From: Eukaryota sp. TZLM1-RC | Lineage: Eukaryota > Metamonada: BaSk clade | Assembly: GCA_040285825.1 (NCBI GenBank) | Contig: JAUPSS010000008.1 | Location: 310,001 to 374,000, forward strand | Reading direction: 5' to 3' | Length of the DNA: 64,000 nt | Part shown: positions 43,150 to 54,719 of the stretch, in pieces | Layout of the letters: each line of letters begins with the position of its first letter | Numbering within the stretch: the stretch's first letter is position 1 | The notes under the pieces: generated by a model | The model's input: the letters and a program-made list of their open reading frames with translations, nothing else | Told to the model about the DNA's origin: nothing | Database searches by the model: none | Made by a program: the position numbers and the translations under genes

Positions 43150-43320
43150 AAACAAATTAGCAATAAATTTTGAAGCCTTGGATTTTAAATTCGTCTTGGC
43201 TCGGCCCAAAAAGATCCCGTTTTCGCAAATTTTTTGTTAGATGCCCAAAACAGTTCTTCTTCTTGTTTAATTTCTCAAAATCCTCAAATTTCAAGTTTCA
43301 ATGAAACCGTGAAACTTGCT
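43150..43320 (+). mobile_element. LINE family B fragment
   Basis: Degraded NFEALDFKFVLARPKK and QNSSSSCLISQNPQIS segment, lying ~190 bp before the eL8 3' end. Confidence 0.65.
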
Positions 43321-43511
43321 GTTATTGATACCATTCCCTGAATGTTTGATACAATTGAGAGAAAAACCACTGAATCAATTGTACGGAATCTAAATGTGTT
43401 CTGTTTTTTCTCTATTCCAATCAATAAGTATTCAACAATTATTACAATTAAGAAAATTACAACCATTCAGAAAGATAGCGCTATAAGAATTTATTGGAAT
43501 CGAAGAAAAAC

Positions 43512-44415
43512 TTAGGCACGAGCAAGGACCTTGGCTTTCCTACGCTCTTCCATTTCGTGCTCACGTTCTCTTTTTTCAAGCTTGACTCTTGACTTATCAC
43601 TCAAGATGTTTCCACCCCATTTTCTAATAATGTCAGATCTGTCATTGAATGATGCTTTGATGGATTCAACGAGCTTGGCAAATTCAGGCTTATCAGAATC
43701 CTTTATGTTCTGAACAGCAACACAGGTAGCAGTTTTTTGATGAACAAGTTCTCCAAGGCGTGACTTTCCCTTAACAATACAGTAAGGAACGTCCATTTTT
43801 CTGCAGAGAGCTGGAAGCCAAATAACTAACTGAGGTTAATGTTTTGAAAAAAAAGCTAGCCAAAAAGGTCATTGGCCACTCGGTAGTGAGTGACCTAAAA
43901 GTGGCTGGGAGAGAAACTGAAACATACTTCAATGGGATCAACATCATGAGCAATTACTACAAGCTTCGCTTGCTTAGACTCTATGAGAGAGGTAACATGG
44001 TTAAGTCCATAAATAACAGACATGGGCTTTTCAAGAGAGGGTGCAGATCCTGCAGCAGTTTGTTCAGCAATAGCGCGAAGACGAGCCTTCTTGTCTTGTC
44101 GAGACTCTGGGCGATATTTTGCCAAGAAAGTCAAGAGCTTGGAAGCTGAGATAAATTAAGAGATATTTACATACCAGCATTCTTATCCAGAGTGTTGTTG
44201 AATTGATTGACTTGGGGAGGACACGACAATCTCTTCTTAAGAACGGCTCGCATGCGTTGGACGCGGATATACTGAGGCCATTTCACGAAATGAGTGAGAT
44301 CGGGAGTGATAGGTACACCCTGACCAATACCCTTAGCCTTGGGACGAGGAACAATGAGAGGGTTAGTGACAGTCTTCTTGGGTTTAGCAACAACTTTGGT
44401 CTTTCTGGGTGCCAT
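43512..44415 (-). CDS. RPL7A: 60S ribosomal protein eL8 (RPL7A), three exons
   Basis: Exons 44415-44175, 44145-43928 and 43829-43512 join to 258 residues, near the usual ~265. It carries the family signatures [64 protein letters not shown] and a terminal [10 protein letters not shown]. eL8 is a 60S protein of the L7Ae/L30e fold near the 5.8S/25S rRNA. Intron phases are 1 and 0 and both are proven by the restored protein. Start ATG 44415 faces the SMYD gene; the two share a very short promoter. Confidence 0.95.
43830..43927 (-). other. 98-nt second intron of eL8
   Basis: GTATGT..TTAACCTCAG, phase 0, between VDPIE and LVIWLPALC. It is three to four times longer than the other proven introns. 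It contains an imperfect inverted repeat (AGGTCACTC..GAGTGG..TGACCT). Confidence 0.9.
44146..44174 (-). other. 29-nt first intron of eL8
   Basis: GTATGT..TTATCTCAG, phase 1, splits an Ala codon in [19 protein letters not shown]. Confidence 0.92.
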
Positions 44416-44494
44416 TTGAACTGATTCTAGAAAAAAGATCTTGAAAAAAGCTTTTTCTTACTTCTTGACATTTTTGACTTTATCTCCTTTACTT
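44416..44494. promoter_or_regulatory. Shared divergent promoter of eL8 and SMYD
   Basis: At most 79 bp separate the eL8 ATG from the likely SMYD ATG (44495), or 25 bp if SMYD begins at 44441. Both core promoters must be in this interval or inside the genes. Confidence 0.6.
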
Positions 44495-45973
44495 ATGATA
44501 TCTTCTCATTCTGATGTAGTTCATGTCCAAACCAATGATGATAGAGGACGTCATTTTGTCACAACTCGTAAATGCTTTGCTGGACAGGTTCTTGTTTCTT
44601 CTCATTCTTTTGCTAAAGCTGTTTTTACTGAACTTGTTGGAGTGGTCTGTGATTATTGCTTCGGTAAATCACGCACAAACACCCTTTTCATGAGGTGCTC
44701 ACGCTGCAAATCTGCATATTATTGTTCTCCATCTTGTCAAAAATTAGACTATGCTTTTCATAAATTAGAATGTAAAACAGGTGCAATCCAAAAACTTCAA
44801 TCCAGATGTAGAGATCCTGTTCCTCTTCTAGGACTTCGAACACTTTTGCGCAAAGACTTGCCATCCTCTGGGTTGACAAATGAAGGAACCTTTGATGATG
44901 TTCTCAGTCTAGCTTCTTCAGACCTTATCGGAGGGCTTTCTGTCAATAAATTAGATCATTTCACCTCTTGCATCGGACATGCTCTCCCTGAACACGTAAG
45001 TACTTCAAAAGTACGTAAGATATTGAAAAGAATCAGCTGCAATGCTTTCACAATCACTGATGAAGAATTAAAACCCCTTGGAGTTGGTCTCTATCCTGCA
45101 GCATCATTTGCCAATCATTCATGTAATCCCAATGCATTCTTTGTCTTCAAGGAGACTCACATTGCGTTGATCGCTCTTCATGAATTGGAAGAGGGGGAGG
45201 AGGTTGTGGTTAACTATGTTGATTTGGCTGAACCTCTAGGCTCAAGGAGAGAAGCCTTGCGAAAACAGTTTTCTTTTATTTGTAGATGCGAACGTTGTTC
45301 TGAGGTTGATATTTCAGCCGAAGATGTTCTATCTGTTGTTTCTGAGATTGACCAGACCACTTTCATTCCAAAGTACACACCAACTCCAGAACATTGGAAA
45401 GTTGTAGAGGGAATTCTCCAGCAAGTTAAGTGTCAAAACTGCAAAGGTCTGGGCTTGTTAACTCGAAGGGGGTTTGTTTGTAATTGTTCTTCCCCTGTTG
45501 CGCATTTTGGCTATGAGAAATTCCTTGCCCATACCCACAAGGCAAGACAGTTGGCAGTTCAGCTGAGATGGTCAGAGTGCTTTGATGTTTTATCAGAGGC
45601 CAAGGCTTTGAATGACGAAGAACAGTTTTTAGGTAGGTTCCATTTTGAAAAGCGATCATTTTTAATTGGTTTGGCTGATTGTTGTGTTCATTTATGCAAA
45701 TGGATTGAGGCAGCTTCAGCTTTTAGAGAACTCATTATTATGTCAAAGGTTTTGTTACCCCGAAACTACCCTATTATTGGAATTCAAGAGTTTGCGTTAG
45801 CCAAGATTTTATCCTTATTAGAAAATAATGATAAAGCAGCTTTAAAGGCGTTCCGTAATGCGGCATCTGTACTGACAATCAGTCACAAGGCCTGTGTGCC
45901 TGAAGTGTTAGCTGCTGCTTTAAAAGGTCTGGAGGAATTGTCCCTTTCAATGAAGTTTAGTTCTGAGCAATAA
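44441..45973 (+). CDS. SET and MYND domain protein, SMYD3-like
   Basis: The frame opens at ATG 44441, but residues 1-18 are a hydrophobic lead without family counterpart. ATG 44495 ([12 protein letters not shown]) fits the SMYD N-terminus better. It has a split SET domain around a MYND zinc finger ([32 protein letters not shown]). SET core motifs are [19 protein letters not shown] and [10 protein letters not shown], and a post-SET Cys cluster follows (CRCERC). The C-terminal ~150 residues are TPR-like helices. SMYD enzymes methylate lysines on histones or cytosolic proteins with S-adenosylmethionine. All substrate- and cofactor-binding motifs look intact. It is divergent from eL8. Confidence 0.88.
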   Translation: MKKAFSYFLTFLTLSPLLMISSHSDVVHVQTNDDRGRHFVTTRKCFAGQVLVSSHSFAKAVFTELVGVVCDYCFGKSRTNTLFMRCSRCKSAYYCSPSCQKLDYAFHKLECKTGAIQKLQSRCRDPVPLLGLRTLLRKDLPSSGLTNEGTFDDVLSLASSDLIGGLSVNKLDHFTSCIGHALPEHVSTSKVRKILKRISCNAFTITDEELKPLGVGLYPAASFANHSCNPNAFFVFKETHIALIALHELEEGEEVVVNYVDLAEPLGSRREALRKQFSFICRCERCSEVDISAEDVLSVVSEIDQTTFIPKYTPTPEHWKVVEGILQQVKCQNCKGLGLLTRRGFVCNCSSPVAHFGYEKFLAHTHKARQLAVQLRWSECFDVLSEAKALNDEEQFLGRFHFEKRSFLIGLADCCVHLCKWIEAASAFRELIIMSKVLLPRNYPIIGIQEFALAKILSLLENNDKAALKAFRNAASVLTISHKACVPEVLAAALKGLEELSLSMKFSSEQ

Positions 45974-46131
45974 TCATCACTCCAATACACTAGATGACAT
46001 GTCCATAATAATGGCATAAATAGCTTTTATTTTAAATGAAGTGAGACTATGGGTGTTGAGAGACAGTCTTTCTGATGATATGGTACAATAAAAACCCATT
46101 CTATTTTTTGGTTCTTGGGGCTGCAAATACC

Positions 46132-46801
46132 ACAGCTCACTTTGCGTCATGCTCTGAATTGTTCGAAATTGATAACTTATCATTCTTCATTACATGATGC
46201 TGTTAGAGACACTGTTTTCAATATGGCACAAACTGCAAGAATATCGTGTATCAAAACGCCTCTGCTGAAAGACACACTTCCATTGAATAATTTTGGTTCT
46301 GATGATAGAGGTGATGTATACTGTCATTTGATTGAGAACTCTGAAGCTGTTGTTGACTTTGTATCCTGTAATGCTGCAAATGACACTTTGGTTCAAAGAA
46401 GAAAACTTAATCCTGTGGCTGCTCTTGAATTCAAAGCCAAAGAAAAACATGGAAAATATGGCAAAGACATTGAAGAAGCTAATGCTGATAGAAATAGACC
46501 ATTTGTTTTTCTTGCTTTCCCATTTTCTATAAGCAGAAGACTATCAGTAGAAGCAGCAACTTTTTTGAATGATTTCCAAAAAATGGCTCAAGAAAACACA
46601 ATGAAAAGATTTGATATCTTTTATGATGATCTCAAATTCAAGTTGCTATATTTAATAAATTGTCTCGGTTTTTCAATCGAATTAGAGAAGCTTTAGCAAG
46701 ACAGCAAGTAGATCAAGATCTTGTAGAGGAAATCTTGGTTCAATGAATTTCGTCCCATTAGTTATGAGTTTATTTTGTTAAGTAGTTAATTTCAATAAAT
46801 A
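46132..46801 (+). mobile_element. LINE family A fragment (A7)
   Basis: 5'-truncated copy starting in the C-terminal CCHC (LTLRHALNCSKLITYHSSLH) and ending ..TTCAATAAATA. It is more diverged than other A copies, hence older. It lies ~160 bp after the SMYD stop. Confidence 0.88.
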
Positions 46802-47280
46802 GATCATTACCAATGAGGTTTTGAAGAAGACTGTAAGTTTCATTCTTAAAATTGATGAATGCTTTTTGTTATTGTTCGAACAGGCGTTCTGTTCCCAAAA
46901 CGCCTTCTAAAACAGTGGGTTTCCCAGCTGTATCCACTCATTTATCACCATCTCTAACGTCAATATCGTTTTCTTGGTGGCTGTCCTGTTAATCGTGAAC
47001 ATGCGCGTTTTTCTCTATCTGATTTTCTATCGCTATTTAAACAACAAAAACAGAAGACATTGGCTAACAGAGATCGGTGATTTTGGAATAAGTTTATCAT
47101 TGTTAAAAAAGAAGACCACCTAAACATACAACTGAAACATACAAAACTGACTAAACACCCAAAACTCAAATAAGACAATTCTTCTAAAGATCATAATGTA
47201 AGTCCACAAGTCACAAATTACGTTTGCTTTTATTAACAATTAAGATGAAACTATTTGAAATCTAAAAAAACTACCTACCA
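46802..47280. other. No supported gene
   Basis: Old mobile-like sequence with short frames (RFSLSDFLSLFKQQKQKTL) that cannot be assigned. Confidence 0.4.
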
Positions 47281-48660
47281 ACATTGACGGCTTCTCTTTT
47301 CTTTTGAAGAATATAATTGAAAGCATTGTAGCATTTAAAGCTATTCTTCAAAATGATGCAACTAACTTCATCTGCTATCTCATTCCATCCAAATTGGTCA
47401 AAAAGTGTTTTTGTTTTAGTGTAAAAACCCCATGTACAATAAAAACCAGAGGAACAATTTAGTTAATTGAATTGAATTCTTTTATAATCGAATATTTTGA
47501 AATTTTCTCAGAATGAGCTTTCGAAAACGCATCACCCCAATTATTACCATAACCTCCAAGTATAATAACATCAAAAGCAATTTTAGTTGACGTTTGAAAA
47601 CCCTCAACACGTAACTCCTTATTTGGACCGAAGTTAAATTCCTTCTCATATTCAAAATTATGCAATTCGTTTATAAAATTATTTACTACATCGTGTCTTG
47701 GTGTAACCAATCTCGAGACTTTTCTACATTGAAACGAGTTATCTCAGCCTAGATCTGCATAACCACACACAGCATTTATAACAAATTTTTCTCCTTGAAA
47801 CAATCTCAGTTTTTCTAGGTATTTGAAGCAATCATCTGAGAACGTGAAATTTTGTGAAATAGGCAAAACTTTCAAAAAAACAAGATGATTGACTGTCACA
47901 ATTTGAAATAAATTATAGTCGTTCACATTCTCATAGTTTTTTCTTCAAAAGATTCAATATTTTTTATAAAATAAATGAGTGATTTGACGTTGGCAAATTT
48001 TAATTCGTTTGGACCAGATCGAGTCAAAACCACCAAAAAACGGTGTTAAAGCTGATAGTAAGACCATAAACTGATCACTTGGAATTAAATTGGTTAAATC
48101 AAGATAACGTAGAACCAAGTAAATCGAAACTGAATAACAAATATGTGCAACTTGACCCAAATGGAGAAACCCTAATCCACCCAAAGAATGAGGCAAATAA
48201 ATTAAATCAAAATTATTTGATTCTTCCAACCCTATTAAGTTGAAATAAGCATCAGATTCTGAAACCCAAAGATCAAAACCCATTCTGGTGGATTCATAAG
48301 GAACTGTTCGGCCCAGTACAGCAAAATTGAATTAAGACAATGACAAATTATTATAAATTTATTTTGTAGTGGTAATGATTTTAATGAAAATAAACTTGGA
48401 AGCATTCATCTTGGACTTTTTGAATTGGAAAAGAGGGTTCACACTCAGTTGATCCAAATGGAGATCCCAAACACTTGAAATCATTTTCAAATGAGAACAC
48501 TTCGGTTTTTGTCAAATTTAATTTCAGACCAATTTGCTTGAAAATTTGTTGTAAGTCAATTGATAACCAATCATTATTCACTTTGTCCAGACACAGAATA
48601 AAAGTGTCAACTACATAACTCTTGACTTTGAAAATGATAAAACACAACTATTACCACGTG
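47281..48660 (-). pseudogene. Diverged LINE relic, family D
   Basis: Three minus-strand pieces in order: an RT palm with YVVD in place of YMDD, then QIFKQIGLKLNLTKTEVFSF (48647-48381); a thumb region with LGGLGFLHLGQ (48283-47954); and a C-terminal piece with FDVIILGGYGNNWGDAF, resembling the endonuclease region (47710-47459). It is clearly older than A-C and not closely related to them. Confidence 0.6.
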
Positions 48661-48804
48661 CAAATACAAGGGCGAAATTGGATCCCTTTACTGAGTATTT
48701 GAACTAATGAAAAAAGAAATTAATTAAAAAATATTTGAACAATCAAAAGACCCACCATCTTTTCTTACATTCGCAATGCTATTGAATCTCTTTGATATCA
48801 TCTG

Positions 48805-49653
48805 ATGACTCTCCTCATTTTCGTAGCTGGTGTGTTACTTGGTGCAGGTATCACTTTACACATTGGTGCAAGCAGGAGACATCTACCTAGAGCCTCTATG
48901 GCACCCGGAACTCCTCATTCCAATCAAGATACAAATCTTGAGTGGTTCAATCAATTACTTGGCATAGTAATGGATTATCTTTTGGACAAGGTTTTGGACT
49001 CTCGGTCGATCCTTCAAGATCAATACAAAAAAGAAATCAATACCTCATTAGAATCAGTCTCCAGGTCAGTCAATGCAAAAGTTACTGTTGGTCAGGTTTT
49101 TGTGAGAGACACTCTTCTGAATGTAGAGTCGATTGCTGTTCCTAGGTCACCCCAAAGAACCGATGAGAAGAGGTTTCGGTTAACAGTAACATGTGAAGTT
49201 GATTGTGAAGTATTGTTGCTTCTGTCAAAAACTCTGATTTTGTCATTTACGGTTAAACCTGTTGTTCATCGAGCTTTTATTAAGAGTATTTTAGACGTTT
49301 CTCTTATGAGAAGTTACTCTGGACTCAAAATCACTTTAAATAGTCCTTCAAAATCTGTTTTTGACATTTCCTGGAGTGTCCCGGTAGGATTGCTTCAACT
49401 TTCATCAGAATCTGCATTTTTGAACCTCACAAAGGGAATTTTAGCCAAGGCTGTGGACACTGCTCTGTACAGGGGAGTTTCGTTTACAATACCACTGCCA
49501 GTTGATAGTGACCTTGATCTCTCTCCTCCCCAACCTTCAGTAGAAGAAGTTGAAGTGGCTGCAGGGATTGGACATTCATCAGTTGATGAAAGTGTAGACA
49601 CAGCTGAAGAAAGAAAACTCCCATGGTATAGGAGAGGTAGTATTGATTTGTAA
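48805..49653 (+). CDS. Membrane-anchored SMP-domain lipid-transfer protein
   Basis: 282 residues. An N-terminal hydrophobic segment (LLIFVAGVLLGAGITLHIG) acts as anchor. After a short linker, residues ~45-235 look like an SMP (TULIP) lipid-binding domain: EWFNQLLGIVMDYLLDKVLD start, VDCEVLLLLSKTLILSFTV strand, LDVSLMRSYSGLKITLNSP and a final LAKAVDTALYRG helix. The C-terminal ~45 residues are acidic and disordered. SMP proteins move lipids at ER contact sites (Mmm1, E-Syt, Tex2, PDZD8). The TM plus single SMP with no C2 domain is like Mmm1, but without a search the subfamily is open. Confidence 0.55.
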   Translation: MTLLIFVAGVLLGAGITLHIGASRRHLPRASMAPGTPHSNQDTNLEWFNQLLGIVMDYLLDKVLDSRSILQDQYKKEINTSLESVSRSVNAKVTVGQVFVRDTLLNVESIAVPRSPQRTDEKRFRLTVTCEVDCEVLLLLSKTLILSFTVKPVVHRAFIKSILDVSLMRSYSGLKITLNSPSKSVFDISWSVPVGLLQLSSESAFLNLTKGILAKAVDTALYRGVSFTIPLPVDSDLDLSPPQPSVEEVEVAAGIGHSSVDESVDTAEERKLPWYRRGSIDL

Positions 49654-49689
49654 TTTTTGTATAACTTGATGTAAATTGAATTTTTTTTA

Positions 49690-52265
49690 AAAAACATTTA
49701 ATTTATTTTTAAAACTGGAATATTTATTGAGATAAAAAAATCCATCTAGAATTCAATATCCTCCAAACAAGCGTCACTATTACTGAACCTACTCACAGCA
49801 TTACGTTCATATTCTACACCAATAGCTAAAAGTGCCTTTGAAATCATTGTTGGAATAGACTTGAAAATGCAAAAAACAATTCTATTTATCCAGAAAGTGG
49901 AGTTCATTGTTTTACCAGACCTATTCAGTAACACTTTTTTAAAATTTTCAAAAAAATGCAACCCTGAAGGTCCAATATTGCCAAAAAGAGAAATTGCAAA
50001 CGGCACAAACTGATATTTCACATGTTCCACTCTACCTAACTGTGCCAAAGGTTCTTCATATTTTTATCATCTTTTTTTTCGGCGTTAGATAACGGCGAAT
50101 CAGCGGAATACACTAAACGAGCAGCAGAATTTTTGCAAACATCAACTGAGACAACATCTACAACATTGAGAACACCATCGATACCTGGAGCTACTAAATC
50201 TGCCCTTCTTTTACCAAAGGAATCATCCGTTTGATCTGAAGACAGCTTACGTACTAGTGGCTCAATAAATGCCTCTATATTGAAACTTTTGCACATGGCA
50301 TATAATTGATCACGAACTGAGTCATGAACAATTGAGCGATAAGTTATAAAATACTTACAGTTTAAAATATGGGAAAGCGTAACAACACTCTTGCAGCGAC
50401 AAATTAAATCATTTGGTAATGAACAAGGCCATAGAAAACATCTCATTCTCATTGCAGTGGTCCATTGGTGATCATTAAGTAGAAGGCCATAAATGTTGGG
50501 AATTTGGGAGATTAGGCAACTTGAGCAACTGTCTTCAAGATCAATCAAAAAGTTTGCAAAAACGGGATTTTTTTCCTTAGCCAAGCTAAGACGTACAATA
50601 TAATCCAAGTTTTCTAAAACTTTCAAGATTTGTTTCTGCAATTTTGCAAAAGTCAGTGGTAAGGAGAGCAAGCTTCTTGAAGGAAGTTCCACAATATCAG
50701 AGGGGAAACATTTAGCCCAAATATTGGGTGAAAGAGTTTCAATTTCCTGTTGCAAAGAAATAAGATAAGAGCTGCCACAATTTTCAATGAGATGAATTTT
50801 TTCAGGAAAACGATTCACAAATTCATAAATAAAATTCTTTCCACCTCCAATAAAGGCAGCTTTACAAAAGTAGCTTGATTTATGAAAATCAACACCACCA
50901 AAATTTGTACCACAAAAAATGTGGCTTCGTAACTGAGATGCATCAATTTCCAATAATTTTGCTAAAAAATTGGTTCTTTGTTCATTAAAAATGCGACAAA
51001 ACTCCAAAGAAATTGATGGTAATGTTGATCTCAAAATATGAGTAAATTTTCCAGAATAACAGATTTTCAGGAAAAAGAATTTCAAAGGTTTCTCAATATT
51101 TAAATTTTTTATAGATTCTAATTCATTTCCAAATTGAGTCAACAGAGTCGAAAGTTGGCCTTTGACTTCATCAATATTTCCGAGATAACAACCCAAAAAA
51201 CGAAAACCAGACTGATCATAATTGATAAAGGGGACATTGACATCATTAATGAAAAAATCAATTGGTTCATGGCCAATAATCAAACATTTGGAGATATTCA
51301 ATGAGAGACCAATATCTTCATAACGCTGTTGAATAAAAGTTGCTATTTGTTTCAGAATTGTAATAGGAGCAATTACAGAAATGTCATCCATATATGCTAC
51401 AATATCTATTTCTGGGAATTTTTCTTTCAATTCGCACATTAATGGATGAATTGCCAGACAAAAGAAAAAGGACCAAGTGGATCACCTTGTTTAACACCTG
51501 AAGACGAAAGCAGGTCAAAGTTTTCATAGACCAATGTGGATGATTTTCCATAAAATGAATAGAAAAAAGGCTCAACTTCAGGAAAATGCTTTCGCAGCAA
51601 AGGAAAAATGGAAGAACGAGATAGAGAATTGAAAGCATTCTTAAAATCTAAATTGAAGATGTAATTAGAATCACTAGAATTAAAAAACACATCCGACGAA
51701 AGAGCAGCAGAAGAAGCACCATCAATTGTCTTGATTCCAAATTGAAATGGACTGAAAAATTCCTTGGCTTTTTTCCCAATTCTATTGAAAACAAGAGACG
51801 CAAGAATTCTTGAAAACGATTCTCCAATTGCAATTGGACGGATTTTGGATTGACTTTTTTTGAGAGCAATTAAGCGAGCACTGGTCATCTCAAAAGGGAC
51901 TTTAATTTTTAACGTAAGAAGATTGTTGAAAAAAAGAACAAGATCATCAGCAATTTCAGGACACTGTCCAACAGCTGATTTGATCATGTCAAAATTCAAC
52001 AAAGATGGCCCAGGAGCTTTTCCAGTAGGCATTTGCTGAATCAGTTTCAATACCTCTGAAGCATTGATAGGATTTTGCAGCCAATAATCAACTGAATCTG
52101 GTTTAGTACAATGAAAATTTTCTTCTGGATGAAGATGATTCAATTGGAACAATGTGCTGTCATTACATTTAGCTAAATCAGAAGAGAATAGACATTGTTT
52201 TGCAGATCCAAAACGTCCTTTTAAAGCTAATTTTCTCACTAATTTTTCTTTCGAAAAAACATTTT
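49690..52265 (-). mobile_element. RLE-LINE family B, best copy (B4)
   Basis: Runs from upstream of RT to the element 3' end, with A-rich 3' sequence next to the SMP gene. It lacks the N-terminal knuckle region seen in family A, so it is 5'-truncated or lost that part. Confidence 0.88.
49746..52239 (-). pseudogene. B4 ORF: reverse transcriptase, CCHC, RLE endonuclease
   Basis: Three frames in order: 52239-51439 (RT fingers, PIAIGESFSRILASLVF, motif A NLDFKNAFNSLSR, motif B SSSGVKQGDPLGP), 51439-50036 (AYMDDISVIAP, thumb, CCHC CRCKSVVTLSHILNC, endonuclease GKRRADLVAP..VVDVVSVDV), and 50048-49746 (C-terminus). The only two breaks are single-base length differences in a T run (~51465) and an A run (~50065). 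It is otherwise free of stops, so either recent or affected by homopolymer errors. Family function is target-primed reverse transcription. Confidence 0.88.
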
Positions 52266-52299
52266 TTTAAAATTTGATTTTTTCGATAAAAGTTTTTTA

Positions 52300-53670
52300 A
52301 CTTTTTTCAGAAACAAACATTCCGAACATTCGCAGTCCTTACGAACGTTCGTGCGAATTAATTGTTGTTCATTGACACGTGTCATCAAAGTTCTCTTCGA
52401 ATATGTTTTCCAACAAAAACCCTATTTCAACTACCACAATAGATCTATTTGTTTCAAAATCTGTATTCACACATAAATTCCTTTCTTTACATCAACTTTC
52501 TTCAATTCCAAAGCACCCTGTGTACAAACTTCTGGACGACATTAATTACGCTAAAATGTCCAACAATATTATTTCACAGCGCCGTTCATGCAATAAAATG
52601 CTAAAAGCTCAGTCCGTCGCTTTTCCTCCCATTTCATCAAGAAGTACAGAGCTGAATATGCCTTATGTTCTCAATAATCCATTATTTCTGTAAATGTTAT
52701 ACACTGCCCGTGCTCATGAAAGATATGATGCTCTTCCTGTTTCCTCAACTGAATCACTTGAAAGTCCTGCTCCTCGTCTCAAAAAAACGTGAATTACTGA
52801 TGCGCTAAAGGATTATGAAAGAAAAGACGAACTTCTCACTAAATGAATATTTGGCTCTGGAGTATCTTTTATTTCTGTTATGCTTCCTGAGTTCAAGCAG
52901 TTGGCCGACTATATATCCTCGTCTCACTACCATGTTCCTTCCGACACTTATTTAAAAAATAAAGTAGTTCCAGACATCAAGAACGATCTCGGACGAATTA
53001 TTTGGTTTTTTATTGTCTCTGACCAAGTCAGGCTGTACACTTGTTTTTGATTCATCTTTATTAAATACATTTTTGGTAAGCAACACTTCCTCCTTCTTTG
53101 TAAAATCAATAAACATATCTGATGAAAAAGTCTGGTGATGTACAATATTTAAAATTGAAGGAAGTTGTTGACTGTGTTGTTCCAAATTTAATTACTAATA
53201 TTGTGTCAGACAGTACCACCAATTGCCTTACCGCTTGCTCACTCCTTATCACTTCTCAATATGCATCAACTGGTAGTGCTGAGCGAAATTGGTCAGCATC
53301 TGGATTTATCAAGAACAAGAAAAGAAACCGTCTCAGTGACGGACTAGCAAACGATCTTGTTTTTATTTTCTCAAACATGAAGCTGAAAAAGACACTGGAA
53401 AACAAGAAGGAGAGCTGTTTGAAATAGGAAACAGAGCCAGTGGAGGCAGATTGAGTTCCAGAAAGTGAGTCTGACTCAGAAGTCGAGGATCCTTGTCTAG
53501 CAGACCACTTAAAGAGAGCAATTGATCAGGTTAATGACCTACATTTAGATGTTGTAGAGCTTTCTGAATAAACGTTTTCTTTGTTGGTTGATAGTTAGTA
53601 TAATATTATAAGCAATGAAAGAGATCAAACTCAGACGCCGAACAAACCGAACGTTCGCCGAACCAGTTTA
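52300..53670 (+). pseudogene. hAT transposon relic
   Basis: The clearest hAT copy. An N-terminal piece (52379-52693) reads DLFVSKSVFTHKFLSLHQL. Then, with stops, AHERYDALPVS, FGSGVSFISVMLPEFKQL and SHYHVPSDTYL (~52700-52970) form the hAT region before the catalytic core. The C-terminal dimerisation motif reads STGSAERNWSASGFI and RNRLSDGLANDLVFIFSN (~53270-53380). Much of the core is missing. Palindromic CGAACGTTCG-type motifs cluster at both ends (~52320-52350 and ~53640-53660), as in hAT subterminal repeats. DNA cut-and-paste transposase origin; inactive. Confidence 0.75.
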
Positions 53671-53849
53671 GTTCAAGCCAGGTATCAGAAGAAATCAATA
53701 AATTTTTTTTATTTTTACTTTTATTTATTTCTGGCCATTTTCAGCTTGCAGAAATAAAATATTATTTCACAAATAACCTCAAAATAAATTAAAATTCAAG
53801 TACAACTGTATTTTCATTCAACGTAGTATTTTTCTCATTGACCCGCTGA

Positions 53850-54290
53850 ACAAATAAAGGCATCGCATTGGTTCACTTTCAGAAACTGAATTCTGATCAA
53901 GCCCAATCACTTCTGAATGAAGTCTACAATGTTGATGCTCTTCCTGTAAGGTTACCACCTCGCAAACGACTTAAAGTTGAAGATGTACTCTCCGAAGTTG
54001 CGGCCAATGACCGATCCTTAACGAACTCTTTCCCTTGGCACTGTCGGATTTGTTGTGAAATCAGACTCCAAGCTCTAAAAGAATATTCGCCAGGAAAAGA
54101 CTGAAAAGGAAGATCAGGATGATTGTGTCTTCCATTATTCTATATTTGATTTTTAGTTTTTTTTAAATAAAATAAAATAAAATTTTATTTTTATCTATTT
54201 CTTAACTTTTGCATACCCGAAATATAATCCCAATTATTTCCTTCCGATACTTGATTCGGGCGGACTAGTTCAGTAATTCTAACATTGGTT
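53850..54290 (+). pseudogene. Possible second hAT fragment
   Basis: A 78-codon frame (53868-54104) contains VDALPVRLPPRKRLKVEDVL, resembling YDALPVS..RLKKT in the hAT copy before it, and the flank ends in a GGCGGACTAGTTCAG-like terminus. Weak similarity only. Confidence 0.3.
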
Positions 54291-54313
54291 CTTACAGATT
54301 CTATTGATATTCT

Positions 54314-54405
54314 AGATCAAGATTTTGTAGTGGAAATCTTGGTTCAATGATAGTCGTCCCATTAGTTATGAGTTAAATTAATTAAGTGTGCATGTTCAAT
54401 AAATA
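54314..54405 (+). mobile_element. LINE family A 3'-end fragment (A10)
   Basis: 92-bp terminal piece (AGATCAAGATTTTGTAG.. to ..CAATAAATA), one of the shortest copies. It is placed directly before a kinase fragment. Confidence 0.9.
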
Positions 54406-54415
54406 TATTTTTATT

Positions 54416-54600
54416 GTAGGGTTCTCTATATGATTTTATAAAAAAACAAGAAAAGTTTATTGATAATGACATTATTATTAATATCCTAAAACAAGTTAGC
54501 TCCGCAGTGGCTTTTCTTCATCAAAATGGGTATCTACATCGAGATGTATCCAGTAGTAATTTTCTGATAAGTTCAATGCATCCTATACTTGTGTATATTT
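54416..54600 (+). pseudogene. Protein kinase fragment
   Basis: Reads GSLYDFIKKQEKF, ILKQVSSAVAFLHQNGYLHR and DVSSSNFLI, the kinase αD-αE region and HRDxxxxN catalytic loop. The frame starts after a TTTATTGTAG acceptor-like site. No DFG, activation loop or C-lobe follows before unrelated sequence, and a LINE end precedes it. It is most likely a truncated gene; an exon of an unrecognised larger gene is possible. Confidence 0.6.
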
Positions 54601-54719
54601 CCCATTCTCCCAACTTTCCTCCTTCAAACCCCTTTGTAATCATCCTCCCAAAACGCTTTCATTCCAATATTCTCTGGTTCAACATCCCATTTAAACACCC
54701 ACAAACTTATCTTCAGTGA

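Noticed and set aside
43830-43927. snoRNA in the eL8 intron
   Set aside because: No RUGAUGA/CUGA boxes or ANANNA/ACA found; only a stem, so left as a finding.
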